This document shows positions 22,492-35,235 of a stretch of DNA of 64,000 nt, one piece after another. The notes under the pieces were generated by a model, which worked only from the letters and a program-made list of their open reading frames with translations, was not told the DNA's origin and did no database searches. The stretch's first letter is position 1; every line of letters starts with the position of its first letter. Origin of the DNA: Xanthoparmelia taractica (Eukaryota > Ascomycota > Lecanoromycetes > Lecanorales > Parmeliaceae); the NCBI GenBank assembly GCA_033085395.1, contig JANQBS010000045.1, positions 124,001-188,000 on the forward strand. The letters run 5' to 3'. A program made the position numbers and the translations under genes.

Positions 22492-23936
22492 TCACAGGAT
22501 ACCTGAATCTGCCAATGCATTGTGGAGGATCGTATCTTTCACGGCGGCGAATACCAGGCGGATGTTTGAGGTATCAGTTGCTTGTGTAAGACTGTAGAGC
22601 GGACAACGTCAGCAATCGTAGTCCAGCTCTGACCAACAAAGGTCCGTTGCTTCGTGTCGAGGGCCTTGTCCGCCATGGGACAATAAACAATAAACAAAGG
22701 CAGGAGTGCACTCTATGCATGCATCCCCACCTGCAGGTAACCGCCCAGCAGCAAAGAACGGGTCGTTACTCACTGCGGATATAAGTTCAAATGCGCCCTG
22801 TTGACCTGATTAAACCGCCACAGCAGATACTTCGCGGCGCGATTGACGTCGTTGCCACCGCTATAATCGGGGAAATAACTCCCCAATGGACTTCTTTCCA
22901 GCTTTCCCTTGAACAAATCGACCTTGTTCAAGAATAGGATGATGGATGTGCGCATGAACCAACGGCTGTTGACTACGCTGTCGAAAAGCACCAGGGATTC
23001 CATCATGCGATTCTGATTCGATTCTTCAAGAAGTACTTGGTCGTACTCTGAGAGCGCGACGCAGAAGATTATGGAGGTAACATTTTCAAAGCAGTGGATC
23101 CACTTCTTACGTTCCGAGCGTTGGCCGCCAACATCAAACATGCTTTACCCCCAACGTGTTAGCCAGACGTCAGTCCTAAAGAACAAGGGAAAGATGGGAA
23201 GAAGCAGGCAATCATGCTTACTGTATACTCAATTGTCCCATTGTGAAGCGGGTCTCGTAGATACCTGTCGTTTTCGTTCGCGCTCGTAGGACATCGGCCT
23301 CGATGGGGATGTAGTTGGGTTCGGCGATTCGAACGACTTCGTCAAAGAAACTAGATGCGTGTGAGCTCTAGATGCATTATCACAAGGATGTTTAGTATAG
23401 ACCACGTACTAAGGCGCCGAGTCCATCAGATAGAATTCGCTCTGGTGCTCCATAACATCTGCGATACTTGGATCCTTCCATATACTCACAACGCATTCGC
23501 CCACGTGTGGGTTGAGCGGCGTATGGGGATCTGGATCCACCACATATTCCAGTAGGTAATCGGCATTGTCATTGTTCCGGGGATTCCTAGGTTCGATCTC
23601 AAACTGCCGCATAGCTCCTATGAGAGCTTTGGCACAGTCAAGAACGTTTTTGTAGATGGTAAGACGATAGAGAGCAAGTTCATCTTTGGTGTAACCATTC
23701 TGATGGATAATCTTCATTTGCTTCACTATTGTGGATTTACCGCTTTCCCCGGAACCTATTCACAATCGTCAGCCATTCTTTCATCAAAACAAGAAGGATT
23801 CAAGCGTACCTAGTAACAAAATCTTGCATTCTTTTCGTAATCGTCTTGAGTCTTCCTCCAGCTTGGCGTCGATTGCCCGACTTCGTTTTCTCTTTTCCTC
23901 CTCATCACCATTTTGCATGCTCTGACATGCACCCAT
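22492..23936 (-). CDS. Heterotrimeric G protein alpha subunit, fungal group III, 356 aa
   Basis: Exons on the minus strand: 23936-23810, 23755-23410, 23350-23222, 23142-22774, 22591-22492; total 1071 nt. Features: N-terminal MGACQS with the myristoylation Gly2 and palmitoylation Cys4; P-loop GSGESGKST at residues 43-51; switch II DVGGQRSERKKW at about 204-215 with catalytic Gln208; base-recognition NKVD; TQATDT near the end; C-terminus DSGIL, which lacks the pertussis-type Cys. MKIIHQNGY and the SNQNRMMESLVLFD block place it with the GNA-3/GPA3 group, which in filamentous fungi activates adenylate cyclase and controls nutrient sensing and conidiation (established for the group). It acts at the plasma membrane. 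The last intron, 182 nt, is longer than the others. Confidence 0.95.
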
Positions 23937-26900
23937 TTGGTGCAGCAGGTGCTACCCCAAATCTAGCCAGTGCAAGTATTTTTGGGACTGTGATCGACTG
24001 GATGAGGAGTACCGAAGCGGCGGCGGTTTGAAGCTCAACGTTGCGGGAACCAATCGATAGAGCGCAGGGTAGGTTGCGCAATACTCAGTTGCGTCGAGCA
24101 GTCGATTCCGGGAACTTGACGCCAAGTACTACCTTTGTGGAGGCCGGTGTAGGCCCTCCAACGCCTCCAAAAGGCGATGACGCAGAAGACGGCAATGCTT
24201 GGGCTAATCAATATCGGTAGGCTGGCGTCGGGCTGTGCTTCAAGAAGATAATGAGAGAAGCGAATGTGCTGGCCTTCTCCAGCCTCACTCAACCGGAGAG
24301 CAGTTCGGCGGTAAAAGCCAGTGGGTATCCGAGATTCAATATGAGCATGTAGCTTTGACGGGTATCTGACTCGCCGTATCGAGATTGCGCTGCAGCATTC
24401 GGAGAAATTGCGTCACAGCGGAATGGTAAAGATTGGAGAGGATGAGGTTGGGGATGGAAGCAAAGCAAGCTCTATTTAATGGCGTAGATCGACAATACCC
24501 TGAAGCTGGATGGTGGCTGACGCCGAGATCGGGTTGGAGGTAGGTGAGCTGTTGAGGTTGTGGCATCAATAAAGCTCTGTGGGAGTGAACATGATCGATT
24601 GTGGGAGAATGTACAGAGGTACACTCTATGGGAATTATATCAGCCGGCTGAAAGGTTGATGGGAGACGCACTGAATGGGAGGATTGTGGAGTCAGTCTTG
24701 GCACCTCCGACCGAAGCTTGCCTAGCGTTTGAACCTCTGCGGGCACCTCGTGGCCAGCGGTTCGCACTTCCAGCGCACGGGCTACGGGGGGCTACAGCAT
24801 ATCACCATCATGGGGGGGAAGAAGACAAGACAAGGCAAGGCAAGCTGCAGTTGCACAATAATAATAATAGACTTAATAGTCTATACTTGAACAAATTATC
24901 ATCATCCCCTCGGTACATCATTCATGCGAACATCCGACTACCTTAGGTACAGTACTCTAGGGCCGATAGTTTAGGTCAACAAAGCTCAATAAAATAAGGT
25001 ACCACGTTATTAGATAACGGCGTAAAAAATATCATTAAAAACAAGTCTATATCTCCTCTGTTCGGTGAGTGAAGGCTATTAATGGGCGGCAACGTTTTTT
25101 TGCAAGATGTGATTCGTGACTGCAACGTGCAGTTCTCCGACAGCAACACGCATGAACTACCACTGCATCCAAAACCCGCTGCACTTAATGTTGATCTATT
25201 TCGCATCTTTTCTCCTCAGCAAATCGCAGTGCCATCCAAAAATCGATGCCATTCCGCTTGCCGGTAAGTCTAGCTGCTTTTCGTTTAGATAGACATGGAC
25301 AGTCATTGGGAGTGGATGCTGCACAATTCGGCGGGTTAGTAGGAATTGACATCGATGGTGACTTTAAAAGACGACCTTGTCGCAGTGCTGTTCCATGCTT
25401 TTCGCATCGTTATCGTTTGCGCTTCCATCTATACGCTGTGTTGACAATTGATATTTCAGAAAACACATCTGCTTGCTGTCTGAAACCTCACGACTCGAAT
25501 GCTCATGAAGATTGGCTCCAATCCGATTCGACCAGCTCCGAATTCACAAGTCGACTCTACCGAAGCGATTACTGCAGTAGCCAACATTGAAATTGCGTCA
25601 AGTGACCCAAGACTTTGGCTCACTTTCTCCCACTAACCACCTTGAGCTCCAATCGCCCCAATGGAATGGAGGCCCGCTGGCGGAGTACCTTGTTCTGCAC
25701 CCAGACTGTCTTTTACAAAAGCTGCAGAGAATTCCTCTAAGCTAAAAACCAGGTCTCTGCGCATTGGGCTGTACAGCTATTCGATATCTGGATGGCAAGC
25801 AGGATCAGAAAAGATGACTCGGTAACGCTGGCGGCGGCGATTGCAGTACGATACTTCTACAAATTGCCAAGCTTATTGTCGGGCCACAAGGGAAAGATCG
25901 CAGCAACGTGCTTTGCTGGTAATGTCGAGATATTGCAATACCATGGTGCTGATGATGTCATGGACCACGTTGCACAAACAACACTGAAAGGGTAAACTTG
26001 AAAGGTTTATACCCTAAGCACATGACCGACGCGATCATTGCTGTATGGGACGTTCCTGTCAAGCTTATCTGCAGAGGTCAAGCCATATCTCCAATTTTGC
26101 GTGTTTTTCAGCTCAGAAAGCGTGGGACTTGCGGAGTACTATAATGTTTGATCAGCTGAGGAAATTTACATAGAATTGGACGTGGAAAGGGGTTGGCAGA
26201 GTGGCTGCGGACAATGAAAGATGCTGTGTAGGCACACAAGAGGGAAGGAAGCTAGAAGGCCATAATTGGAATTTTTATCGAGGCGTAAAGAGAATGAGTT
26301 CGGTAAAAACATTGACCACGGATCAATGGGCTGGTGAACTGGGGGTAGGGCTCAAAGATTGTGAGGAGACGAAGGCACCGAGAGATGGTCTGCTTATTGA
26401 GTGGCAAATATGATATCCAAGTGGTAAGTGGCCCACCAATACCAATCGCAAGGCGGTTGGACGAAATGTCTTAACTGGCAATTCTGAGCATGCAGGATTA
26501 GTTGAGAAGAAGCAGTGCGATGGCGTGATTGACTGTGCAAGTTGTCCCAAGTAATAAGTTGATGATTGGTACCTCAATGGTGTTAGGAAGATAGACATAC
26601 TGTAGATTGAGGTAAGATTGAGTACGAGTACCTAGATCTCTATCAATTCAGCTAAAAGTTGGCATGGTGTGGTGACTTCAGATGCAAAACAGAAGGTATG
26701 ATGAGGAAAGGATTATTGTAGTCCTTACTTTGATCCTGAATGAGAAAAGATTTTGCGCCCTTTCTATATGAATCTGATATCAACAAACGCTGCATGGTGA
26801 TGGTTGAGATTGGCATTTCGCCAGGTTGTATTTTTGTGACTGATTTCGGGAGATCAACAGGGAAAAGGGGTGTAATTCCGATCAATTTAATCATTTTTCA

Positions 26901-27062
26901 TGCCCTAAAACTCGGCACGCTAGGTAAGGTAGGCAAACCCCCGGGGCGATCATCAGCTACCGCGGCTGCAACAATCAAGTTGTTGTTTTCGCCCTGTGCA
27001 CCGCATCCCTTCCCTTAACCGTAGACCTCTTCCTCTCAACCTGCTTCGGCCATCAAGTCATC
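23937..27062. promoter_or_regulatory. 3.1-kb divergent intergenic region, G-alpha / HOG1
   Basis: This region separates two divergently transcribed signalling genes and is the longest gene-free stretch in the window. It should contain both promoters. Short open frames (for example 24336-24767 minus, 25246-25590 plus) have no supporting features and may be leader or chance frames. No tRNA, repeat family or transposon remnant is apparent, and base composition is not markedly AT-rich as RIP-affected DNA would be. Confidence 0.55.
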
Positions 27063-28573
27063 ATGGCCGAGTTTGTACGTGCCCAAATCTTTGGCACGAC
27101 ATTCGAAATCACCAGCAGGTGCCTCAACCCCGCTCTCACACCCTTCGCCCTCATCGTCCAATGTTGACGCTGGAAAACAGGTACACGGACCTACAGCCTG
27201 TGGGGATGGGAGCCTTTGGGCTCGTCTGGTATTCTGCCCCCTAATCAATTACGACGAGCGTATTCCTAATGCTTCATCTCCCCATAGCTCCGCAAAGGAT
27301 CAGCTCACCAGTCAGGCTGTGGCTGTCAAGAAGATCATGAAACCTTTCAGCACTCCTGTACTGTCTAAGCGCACATACCGAGAATTGAAACTCCTCAAGC
27401 ACCTGCGTCATGAAAACGTGAGAGATCGGTGGGTGTGTGACCCACGTCCAAGGCTGACCTGTTCCAGGTCATTAGCTTAAGCGACATATTCATATCACCC
27501 CTCGAGGACATGTGAGTCGCATCGCTCAAAAGCGCAATTGTCGTTGTGCGAAGCTTACCGAAATCACAGCTACTTTGTCACCGAGCTCTTAGGCACCGAC
27601 CTGCATCGGCTTTTAACCTCAAGACCACTCGAAAAACAATTCATTCAATATTTCTTGTACCAGATCTTGGTATGTCAGCTGGGGCATTGGCGCTCCCCGT
27701 TCTTTAAGACGCTGATATTGTTTAGCGAGGACTGAAATACGTGCACTCCGCCGGAGTAGTCCACCGTGATCTGAAACCTAGCAATATCCTCGTGAACGAG
27801 AATTGTGACTTGAAGATCTGTGACTTTGGTCTCGCCCGTATTCAAGACCCGCAAATGACAGGCTACGTGTCGACAAGATACTACCGTGCCCCAGAGATCA
27901 TGCTCACATGGCAAAAATACGATGTAGAAGTAGACATATGGAGCGCAGGATGCATATTTGCGGAGATGCTAGAAGGGAAGCCCCTGTTCCCCGGCAAAGA
28001 CCATGTCAATCAATTCTCCATCATTACGGAGCTTCTGGGTACACCACCAGACGATGTCATTCAGACCATTGGCAGCGAAAACGTATGGCCCCTCCTTGTG
28101 GGAATCTCTCTGTATCTCTGACAGTTGGACTCAGACCCTCCGCTTTGTGCAATCATTACCAAAGCGGGAACGACAACCTCTGTCGAACAAGTTCAAGAAC
28201 GCAGACCCCCTGGGTATGATATCTTGTCTGCCGAGGTCCCAGTCGCTGACCGGGAGTAGCCATCGATCTACTCGAGAAGATGCTAGTCTTTGATCCTCGA
28301 CTACGAGTAAGGGCCGGAGACGCTCTGGCGCATGAGTACCTTGCTCCTTACCATGATCCAAGCGATGAGCCGGTGGCGGAGGAGAAGTTCGACTGGTCGT
28401 TCAATGATGCTGATCTGCCAGTTGACCAGTGGAAGGTCATGATGTTCGCAAGACCTCCATGTCCGGTACTCAAACAATGTAGCTGACAGTGGTCCGATAG
28501 GTACCAGGAAATCCTTGATTTCCATCAACTCGATCAGTCAGACGGGCAGGAGGACCCAAACGGATACCAGTAG
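27063..28573 (+). CDS. HOG1: HOG1-type stress-activated MAP kinase, 356 aa, nine exons
   Basis: Exons: 27063-27118, 27181-27228, 27288-27417, 27468-27511, 27570-27669, 27726-28082, 28135-28213, 28260-28443, 28501-28573; total 1071 nt, all in frame. Ser/Thr kinase of the p38/HOG branch, acting downstream of a PBS2-type MAPKK in osmotic and oxidative stress and moving between cytosol and nucleus (family knowledge). Visible: glycine loop GMGAFG, catalytic Lys in [12 protein letters not shown] with Asp141, DFG at 159-161, and activation lip TGY at 171-173, which identifies the HOG/p38 class. An acidic common docking region follows the kinase core (HDPSDEP). The short C-terminal tail lacks the long extension of yeast HOG1, as usual in filamentous fungi. 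Some filamentous fungi have a second paralogue, so orthology to a named copy is not certain. Confidence 0.96.
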
Positions 28574-28984
28574 CGATGTGTGATTCTAGCATCATTACCA
28601 TGTCTTCATCACGGTTTCCCTGAATGAAGGACTTTGGGGTCTATGTGCACTTGATTGTCGGCTGGTTAGACTGTTGACTGTGGTTAGGCCCTTGAAACTC
28701 TTGCAAAATACATTGTGGAGTCTACTCCTGTCTTTGCACGCCAGGGTTTACAGCTTATATACCATTCTCCAGCGAATGAATAGAAAACAAATTGCAAGTC
28801 ACAAAACAACTTTCGTCCTCCGAGGCCAAGAAGTAGATTTCGTAGTATACCGAGCAAAGTGCTCAGGCTGAGTCTTGGCGATCGAGTATTTGAACCGACG
28901 CGACCACAGTTCTTACCAAATACCCTTGTGACCAATATTCAAGAGGCGCCTACGGGCAAAGACGTAGAATCCCGATGCTGTACG
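28574..28984. other. Intergenic spacer HOG1 / AVL9-like
   Basis: 411 bases between two plus-strand genes, holding the HOG1 3' end and the AVL9-like promoter. A minus-strand stretch near 28870-28955 superficially resembles a tRNA but fails on the stems. Confidence 0.6.
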
Positions 28985-31379
28985 ATGGCGCCCATCACCA
29001 GCTCTACGCCCATTGTTTGCGTAGTTGGATTCCACCACGCGAGGCAAGCTCTGGCCGCATTATAGAGTCATACCCAACACTGACATATGCTAGAGGACCT
29101 GAGATCGAGAGCTGGTTCGGCGTTCGAGATGGAACAGACCCCGCAGCCGAGAATGAATGGTCATTCCTCCCCTTCATGGCCCTCTCGGACGGCGCGCATG
29201 CGTACGACGCCCACCCAAGTGGCCCGCAAACAGATGCTAAGCATGAACCAGATCCGCTGAAGATTTTTCCTACTTCACCCTCCGCCAAAAAGCTACGGGT
29301 ACCAGCTCTCCTACTTCCGTATTTGGCATATCGTGCACTCGGCAAATGGACGCCAATGAGCTCCTGAACAAACCGCCAGATGTCACGAGGAGTACGGTAC
29401 AAAAGGCGATTGTAGTTATTGCAGATAGTCCACAATGTTTTGGGCAGATGAGAGAGAAGCTGTCTATGGTTACGGGTGCGTGGTTTTTGCAGAAGTAAGC
29501 TCAAGGAACAGAATCTGGGAACAAGAGGGCATTTGGCTGATGGAGGCATAGGGATTTTACAGACGTGGACATTCTGAAGGTCGGTGAGTGGAACATATCA
29601 TTCTGATAGGGACTTGTGCTGAATCTAGGTCAGAAATTTCAGGAGAGCCTAGCGAAGAAGTTGCAGGATACTGAGGATGATCAATATCTTGGTAGGCAAG
29701 AAGCGGTCTCCTAACGAATGATGCTTCCAGCTTACTGACCCAGGTCTGTCGTTGAGGGAGCTCATACACGAATACAGGCACCAAACTTTGGTGCTCTTCA
29801 AATGCTGCTTGCTGCAACCAAAGGTGACCAGACGACGAAGAAAGACTCTTGAATATCTACTGATGCTGATAGATGCTTTTCTTCGGTTCCCGCTGTGAAA
29901 GGCTATGCATGTTGCAATTTGCTTTGATTTCTTTGATACCCGGTCTCTTGCGGAGATTACAAGACGCTGCAGATCCAGAGTTCGACAGCTACGAAAAGGA
30001 TCTGGTCATGCCAACGTCATTGAGAACGAGTGAACGAAATTCGTGTACGTTCTCCGTCTCAAAGTTCAGGCTGTCCGGACTTACGGGATGGCAGTGCTCT
30101 CTTACATGGGTCTTCCGTTGCAGCTGTAGGTATTGCTCCACGTTTTCACGCAACTAATTCTTTAGACTTGAAGCTGATCATAGGTCTCTGTTATTGATAG
30201 CTTTGGAAAAGGTATTAGATCTTTTTCCCCACGAATGTGAGGCCATCCTGACGCCCCGAAGGAGCTCTTTTCGGGCCCTATACGCCATTGCAGCAGCTGG
30301 ACGTCCTGGCCGATTACGGTACGAAGTCATACATCGTAGGATCAACCAATTCTCTTCTCTTGCAGCAGAAAGATCGCTACAGTGACATACTTGTCAACGT
30401 AAGGGGCACCCGCTTTAACATACTTGGCTTTCGCTGATTACCTACACAGCTGGACGACACGACCATCGACATCACTTCAACCTCGCTCAGAACCGCGCTG
30501 GCTTTATCCGCTGCGGATAGACGTTGGATAGACTTTCTGAGCACCACTGTCCACGACACCTGGGATGACAACAACCCCTCCCGACCCAAGACAATGGGCT
30601 ACATGGGCTCCGAAGAGTTCATCCGCCTCCAATTCGAAGAATATCTTCTAGCCCTCCTCTCCTCGGTAAAATACCACCTCTATCTCTCGCATTCAGCTCC
30701 CCTGCCCACAATCGAAGGGGATCCAACCGTCGACTTCAACCCAGAGTTTATCCACACATGGCGTCAGACCTCCAACTTTGCACTCTTCGACTCCCACACC
30801 GACTCCCATCTCTTCGACATAGTTGAGCCCCGCCATCCCACAGCTGGAAACCTCAGCTTCGAGGACATACAGCGCCGTCTCGCGTTGCAAATCCAGACGT
30901 TGCATCTCGACGACAGATTGGCAACAAGCAAAGAAGCGCTGAACAAGCATCTCGCAACCGGCCAGAAAAAGGTCTCCACCGCCTTCTCGAACCTCTGGGC
31001 CGACATCGAAGCGATGCGAGAAGCCCAGCGGAAACGCGCCGAAAACGCCAACCTCGATCCCAACGCTAACGCCACATCATCATCGGAGAATACTTCTCCG
31101 GCACAGCGCTTCGCGGCTCGCGCTCCCGATCTCACGGCCGCGCAAGCCTCGGTGCAGGCGGCAGGGCAGAAGGCAGGCGCGTACATATCCTCCTGGGGCG
31201 CGTGGGCGAGCGACAGGAGGAAAGGATGGGCGGCGAAGGGGAGTCCGAATGCGAGTAGTGAGAACGTGGCCGCCGGAGCGACGTATCCAACGAAGCTGGG
31301 CAGATGGAATAGCAGGATCGGAGGGAAGAAGGTTAGGGAGGAGAAGGGGGGTGACGGGATTGGGAGATTGGATGCCTAA
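28985..31379 (+). CDS. AVL9: AVL9-like late secretory pathway protein, 621 aa, eleven exons
   Basis: Exons: 28985-29043, 29094-29201, 29252-29494, 29552-29583, 29629-29691, 29744-29823, 29873-30044, 30095-30125, 30201-30211 (11 nt), 30262-30398, 30450-31379; total 1866 nt with all phases matching. AVL9 proteins (DENN-related) act in exocytic vesicle formation at the Golgi in yeast. Family hallmarks are RGPEIESWFG, EDFSYFTLR, the LRELIHEYRHQTLVLFKC block, MLFFGSRCERLC, and SYIVGSTNSLLL followed by DRYSDILVN. The first intron starts with GC, not GT: the donor reads AG|GCAAGC and the acceptor CTAG, with a CTGAC branch. It is required to join FHHAR to GPEIE. The C-terminal 100 residues are disordered and Ala-rich. 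It converges on cullin 1. Confidence 0.9.
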
Positions 31380-31944
31380 TACGTTATGAACGATGCGTAT
31401 TGTTTCTTTCGTTAGTGATTGTTTGATAGGATGGAGAACGGCAAACTTGTACGAGTACCCAGACCATGTGCACTGCAACTTTGAGAGAACCTGAAAGGGG
31501 AGTATTAAAGAAGGAATGTAATTTAGAGACAGCTCTCACTGGACACACAGGTACAGAGTCAGTGTGCCTGTCTGGCATTCGTTCGAGCTCTGGCGAGTGC
31601 TCTTTTCACACAGTCTGAATCTGCAAACTGATGAAGCGAAAGGTGAAGCCAAAGCAATGCTGAAGAGGTATCATCTATCTAATCCCATGCGGCATAAAAT
31701 ATCGTGAATTCAGGACAACACCACTTGCTGTTACCAACTGCTAGATTGAGTCCCATGCAATAAGCCATGCATTTCGCCCTCGTGCACTGTGCCTGACATA
31801 CCTAACTCGAACGCAAGCCTTGCACTGATGCATTCTTCCGGCGCCTTGCTTCTTTTTCGTCGCAGCCAATCATGCATCAATCTTACCGCCATGCATAAAC
31901 ACGACCGAGCGCCAGTTACTCATATTCGTCGTCGCTGACCACAA
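31380..31944. terminator. Convergent 3' intergenic region
   Basis: 565 bases between the AVL9-like stop and the cullin stop, presumably both 3' UTRs and terminators. Nothing else is visible. Confidence 0.55.
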
Positions 31945-34452
31945 TCAAGCTAGGTAGCCCAATTCTTCGTTCTCCAATCGCTCCAAGTACTCCTTCTCAA
32001 TAAGCTGATCGATTGACTTCTTAATGTCTTGGACCTTGGGCGTGAAGCGGGATTTGATTTGGGAGATGGTCTCTTGAACGAGCACGACGTGCTTCATGTG
32101 CTTACGCGACTTCATGATACGCACAATCGCAGACTAGCTTAAACTTAGAGACGGATAACAAGAGGGGAAAGAGAGCGGCACATACCTGCATCAATAACTT
32201 CCTATCCTCCTCGATAGTCTTGTGCGTCTCCTCAACCTCCTGCTTTGCGTCCGATTTGACCACGATATTGAGGTTGACTTTGACTTTCTTATGCTTGAAG
32301 TTGTAATTCAAGGTATATGACGTGCCGGGCTCCGCCTTTGCGTTCTCCGGAGAGGGAATCAGGACTTTGGCCTTTACGAAAACACTGAGGGAAGGATCCA
32401 GCCATTCTGCCGACAAAGCTGTACCTTTCTGGGCGTCTTCGTACGTTACCGTATCGGAGTCATTGAACAGTAGTAGGATGGCCATCTGATATGTAGAGAC
32501 GCAAAAGGTGTACGGAATCTTCGTATTCTTGACGTAATTGGCCTTCATCTCGCCCTTGCAGAGTTGCCACAGCCAAGTGAGCTTTCGTCCGCTATGCTTG
32601 TCAAAGTAGAAGTTCTGAAATCGGGTGTAGGTGTCAACAATCTCCTGGGGAGGGATGAAGTTGGTCTGAGGAGGTGAGAGGGGCCAAAAACCTGTGCCAA
32701 GAACCTGATAAGACGGGTCGACGGCTTTCTTCAATCCTTCCTCGTCCAGTAACCTCGCTTGGTACTCCTTGAACGCGCTATTGAGATCGTTTGAGATCTG
32801 GATATCCTGGAACATGCGCTGAAGCTTGTTGGTGTACTCGTAACCACAGGCTTCTTTCAGCTTGCCGATCATGCTCGTCTCGGCATCTTCTGATGCGGAG
32901 CTTGAATGAACCAATCGCTTCGCCAGCATTCGGGAGTAAAACTTCTGAAATACATCTTTGTCCTCGATGTACTTGAAGACGGTCATGATCTGGATGAGAG
33001 ATGCCTCAAGGTCAGCTTCTTCGGCGCTCTTGGCACTCTTCTTCAGCAAGGCATCCGTGTACTTGGCTAACAGCTCTGGGGAACGCGATGACCCAGTCTT
33101 GCAGACCTTATTGCGGTTTACAAACTCTTTGCATGCGTTATCGAGCGATCGAACAAATTCAGATTCGCCAGTGAATGCATCATCAACAAGCTTCTGATAC
33201 TGCGTATGCACCTCCAGCAATGCATCGACGTAGGTCTTTGGCTCCATGTTGTCCCCTTCCGTAGCAACCTTTTCGACTGCAGCAAGCCCTGACTTCCTGA
33301 CATGAGCTTCGAACTTTGTCCGTAGTGGTTCTAAGCCATCAATGATGCGGGCCAGTAATCGATACATCCTTGCCAAGTCTTCTTGCCTATCAGTATCGAG
33401 AAGCACTTGAAACTCATCTCTCAGCAAAGGCGAATGACCAGTGACCAAGACGCCCAGACAAGCTTTCATGAGCGGGTTCATGATGTCTTGATGAAGGTAC
33501 AATCCGACCCGAGTTTTTTCCTCCTCCAAACGAGTCTCGGCCTTCTTCATGTAATCGATGACGGAGTTCTCGGCGACGAATTGATTCGACTCTCTTTCGT
33601 AATACATCGTTGTAGCATCTATGAAGGGCTTCTCAAAGTGGAATCGGTAAACATCAAGAGTTGACTTCGTGCTATCCGTCTCATCCAAGCCCAGAGAGAC
33701 AAACGAATCCACTATGCTCTTGATCTGGCTTTGTTCAATAGTCTCTCCGTTTCGCTGCTTCTCTACCATCTTCAACACCGCAGACATGACGTTGTTGTTG
33801 ACCTTCTCGAACAGGACCTCCCGCCATTGCACGAGGTGTAACGTGTAGACGTCGAAGACATCCTTCTTCCCCTCATCGATCTCTCTCTTGACCCAGTGTC
33901 GGTTCAAATAGCGGAACAGATGGTTCGTGTACTTTGCGGCCGTTGTGTATCGGTCCCATTCTCGGATGTAGTAAGTCAGTAACGCTTCGTCGATGTGACC
34001 TTTGGACTTCTCATGTAGATCTTCGAGATGACCTTTCAAGTATTCTTTGAGATTCTTGTAGAGGTCCTCCCCTAGTAGGTGAGCTGCATGATTACGTCAG
34101 TGGATGTTCGGATTGGACTTCAGCAGACCAGGAGACAGCTCACCTCCACGGTGGGCGTTGCCGCCGATGATCCCTCCCCCAGAAGCTACTGCTTTCTGAG
34201 ATGTACAGAAGTTGTGAACAGCCCTAAATCCCTGTCAGGTGAGGAGCGAATTTAAACGGACCTGATACGACCTACGTGTAGATGCCCATATACTACAGCC
34301 TTGAATTAGTATCGCCTTTCAGGAAAACTTTGGTAGCCACTTACCGTTGCCATATCCACACCATCTTTCAGATTTGTCATGATCTTCTCAACTCCAACCT
34401 GCAAGAAATTCCATGTTGCTGCAAGATCGTCCTTATTAGGAGCTGGAGGCAT
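31945..34452 (-). CDS. Cullin 1 (SCF ubiquitin ligase scaffold), 763 aa
   Basis: Exons on the minus strand: 34452-34345, 34292-34276 (17 nt), 34223-34144, 34083-32186, 32133-31945; total 2292 nt, in frame. Cullin 1 (yeast CDC53, CulA in Aspergillus) bridges SKP1/F-box adaptors and the RING protein RBX1 in cytosol and nucleus. The N-terminal helical repeats, the cullin homology region and the C-terminal winged helix are all present. The neddylation site is Lys709 in IVRIMKSRK. The protein ends YLERLENEELGYLA, the standard cullin C-terminus. The start MPPAPNKDDL sits in a normal context. The very short second exon is needed to keep phase between MAT and AVHNFCT. Confidence 0.95.
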
Positions 34453-35235
34453 GGTGATCGGCATCTTGGTAGCGCTGAGCGGTAGGTATGATCAGAAGAC
34501 GGAATTTGATATGTACTCGAATGTAGCAGGAGGGGGGAAGGTGGATGACCGAATGCGAAAGGACTTTTGAGGGCCGAGATACTTAGATGGCAAAAGTGGT
34601 GTCGAAGTCGGACGCGTCAACGTAGACGTGGGCTCGAACTGTCGGTAGTCTAGCGTGAATGTGGCCTCGAGAGGATGTACGCTGGTTGAAGTAGGCAGCC
34701 AAGAAAGGTAATGGTGGAAACTGAAGGTGTTGAGGTTGGTGTTGAAGGAGGTGATTGTTGCAGAGGCCCGCGAACAGAAGGAGAGGTCTTTGTTTAAGAA
34801 TTCAAAAGGCCGAAGACACTTGTCATACTGGCCGCAAAACTATGTATATCTTCGGCCGGGATTGTGAAATGCGGCAGGTGGTTTTGTGGTGTTGAGGAGA
34901 CTGATCCGACACAGGTAGATCTGGCGGATGAGTTCATTGGACTACCAAAATGCTAAGAGGCCCAAAGCCTTAAACCCAAAGAGGCAAGCGCAGGCGCAAG
35001 GCGACAATCTTTACAGGTGCTTGGCGCTGTCAAAGTTGGAATTGTTCGGCTTTCAGATTTGCCTCCAATGATCATCTTACGCTTTTCTTCTGGGCTTTTG
35101 ATCACTGATCATCGTCCCACAAAGGAAGATGTTGAGCAATGAACTGTATTCCATTCTCCGTCCCTTTTCCATGAGTACCATCAATATACATCCTCAGCAG
35201 ACTGGCCCTTAGTCGGCGAAGAATGACCCAGTCTC
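34453..35235. other. Intergenic spacer
   Basis: 783 bases between the cullin start and the stop of the cupin gene, both on the minus strand. It contains the cullin promoter. No supported gene. Confidence 0.6.

Noticed and set aside
24336..24767. 143-codon minus-strand frame upstream of the G-alpha gene
   Set aside because: Random-looking composition in an expected leader/promoter region; no family features.
28870..28955. tRNA-like segment on the minus strand (GGTTCAAAT with a GGCG/CGCC terminal match)
   Set aside because: The T-stem does not pair, only four acceptor pairs form, and no anticodon arm is evident.
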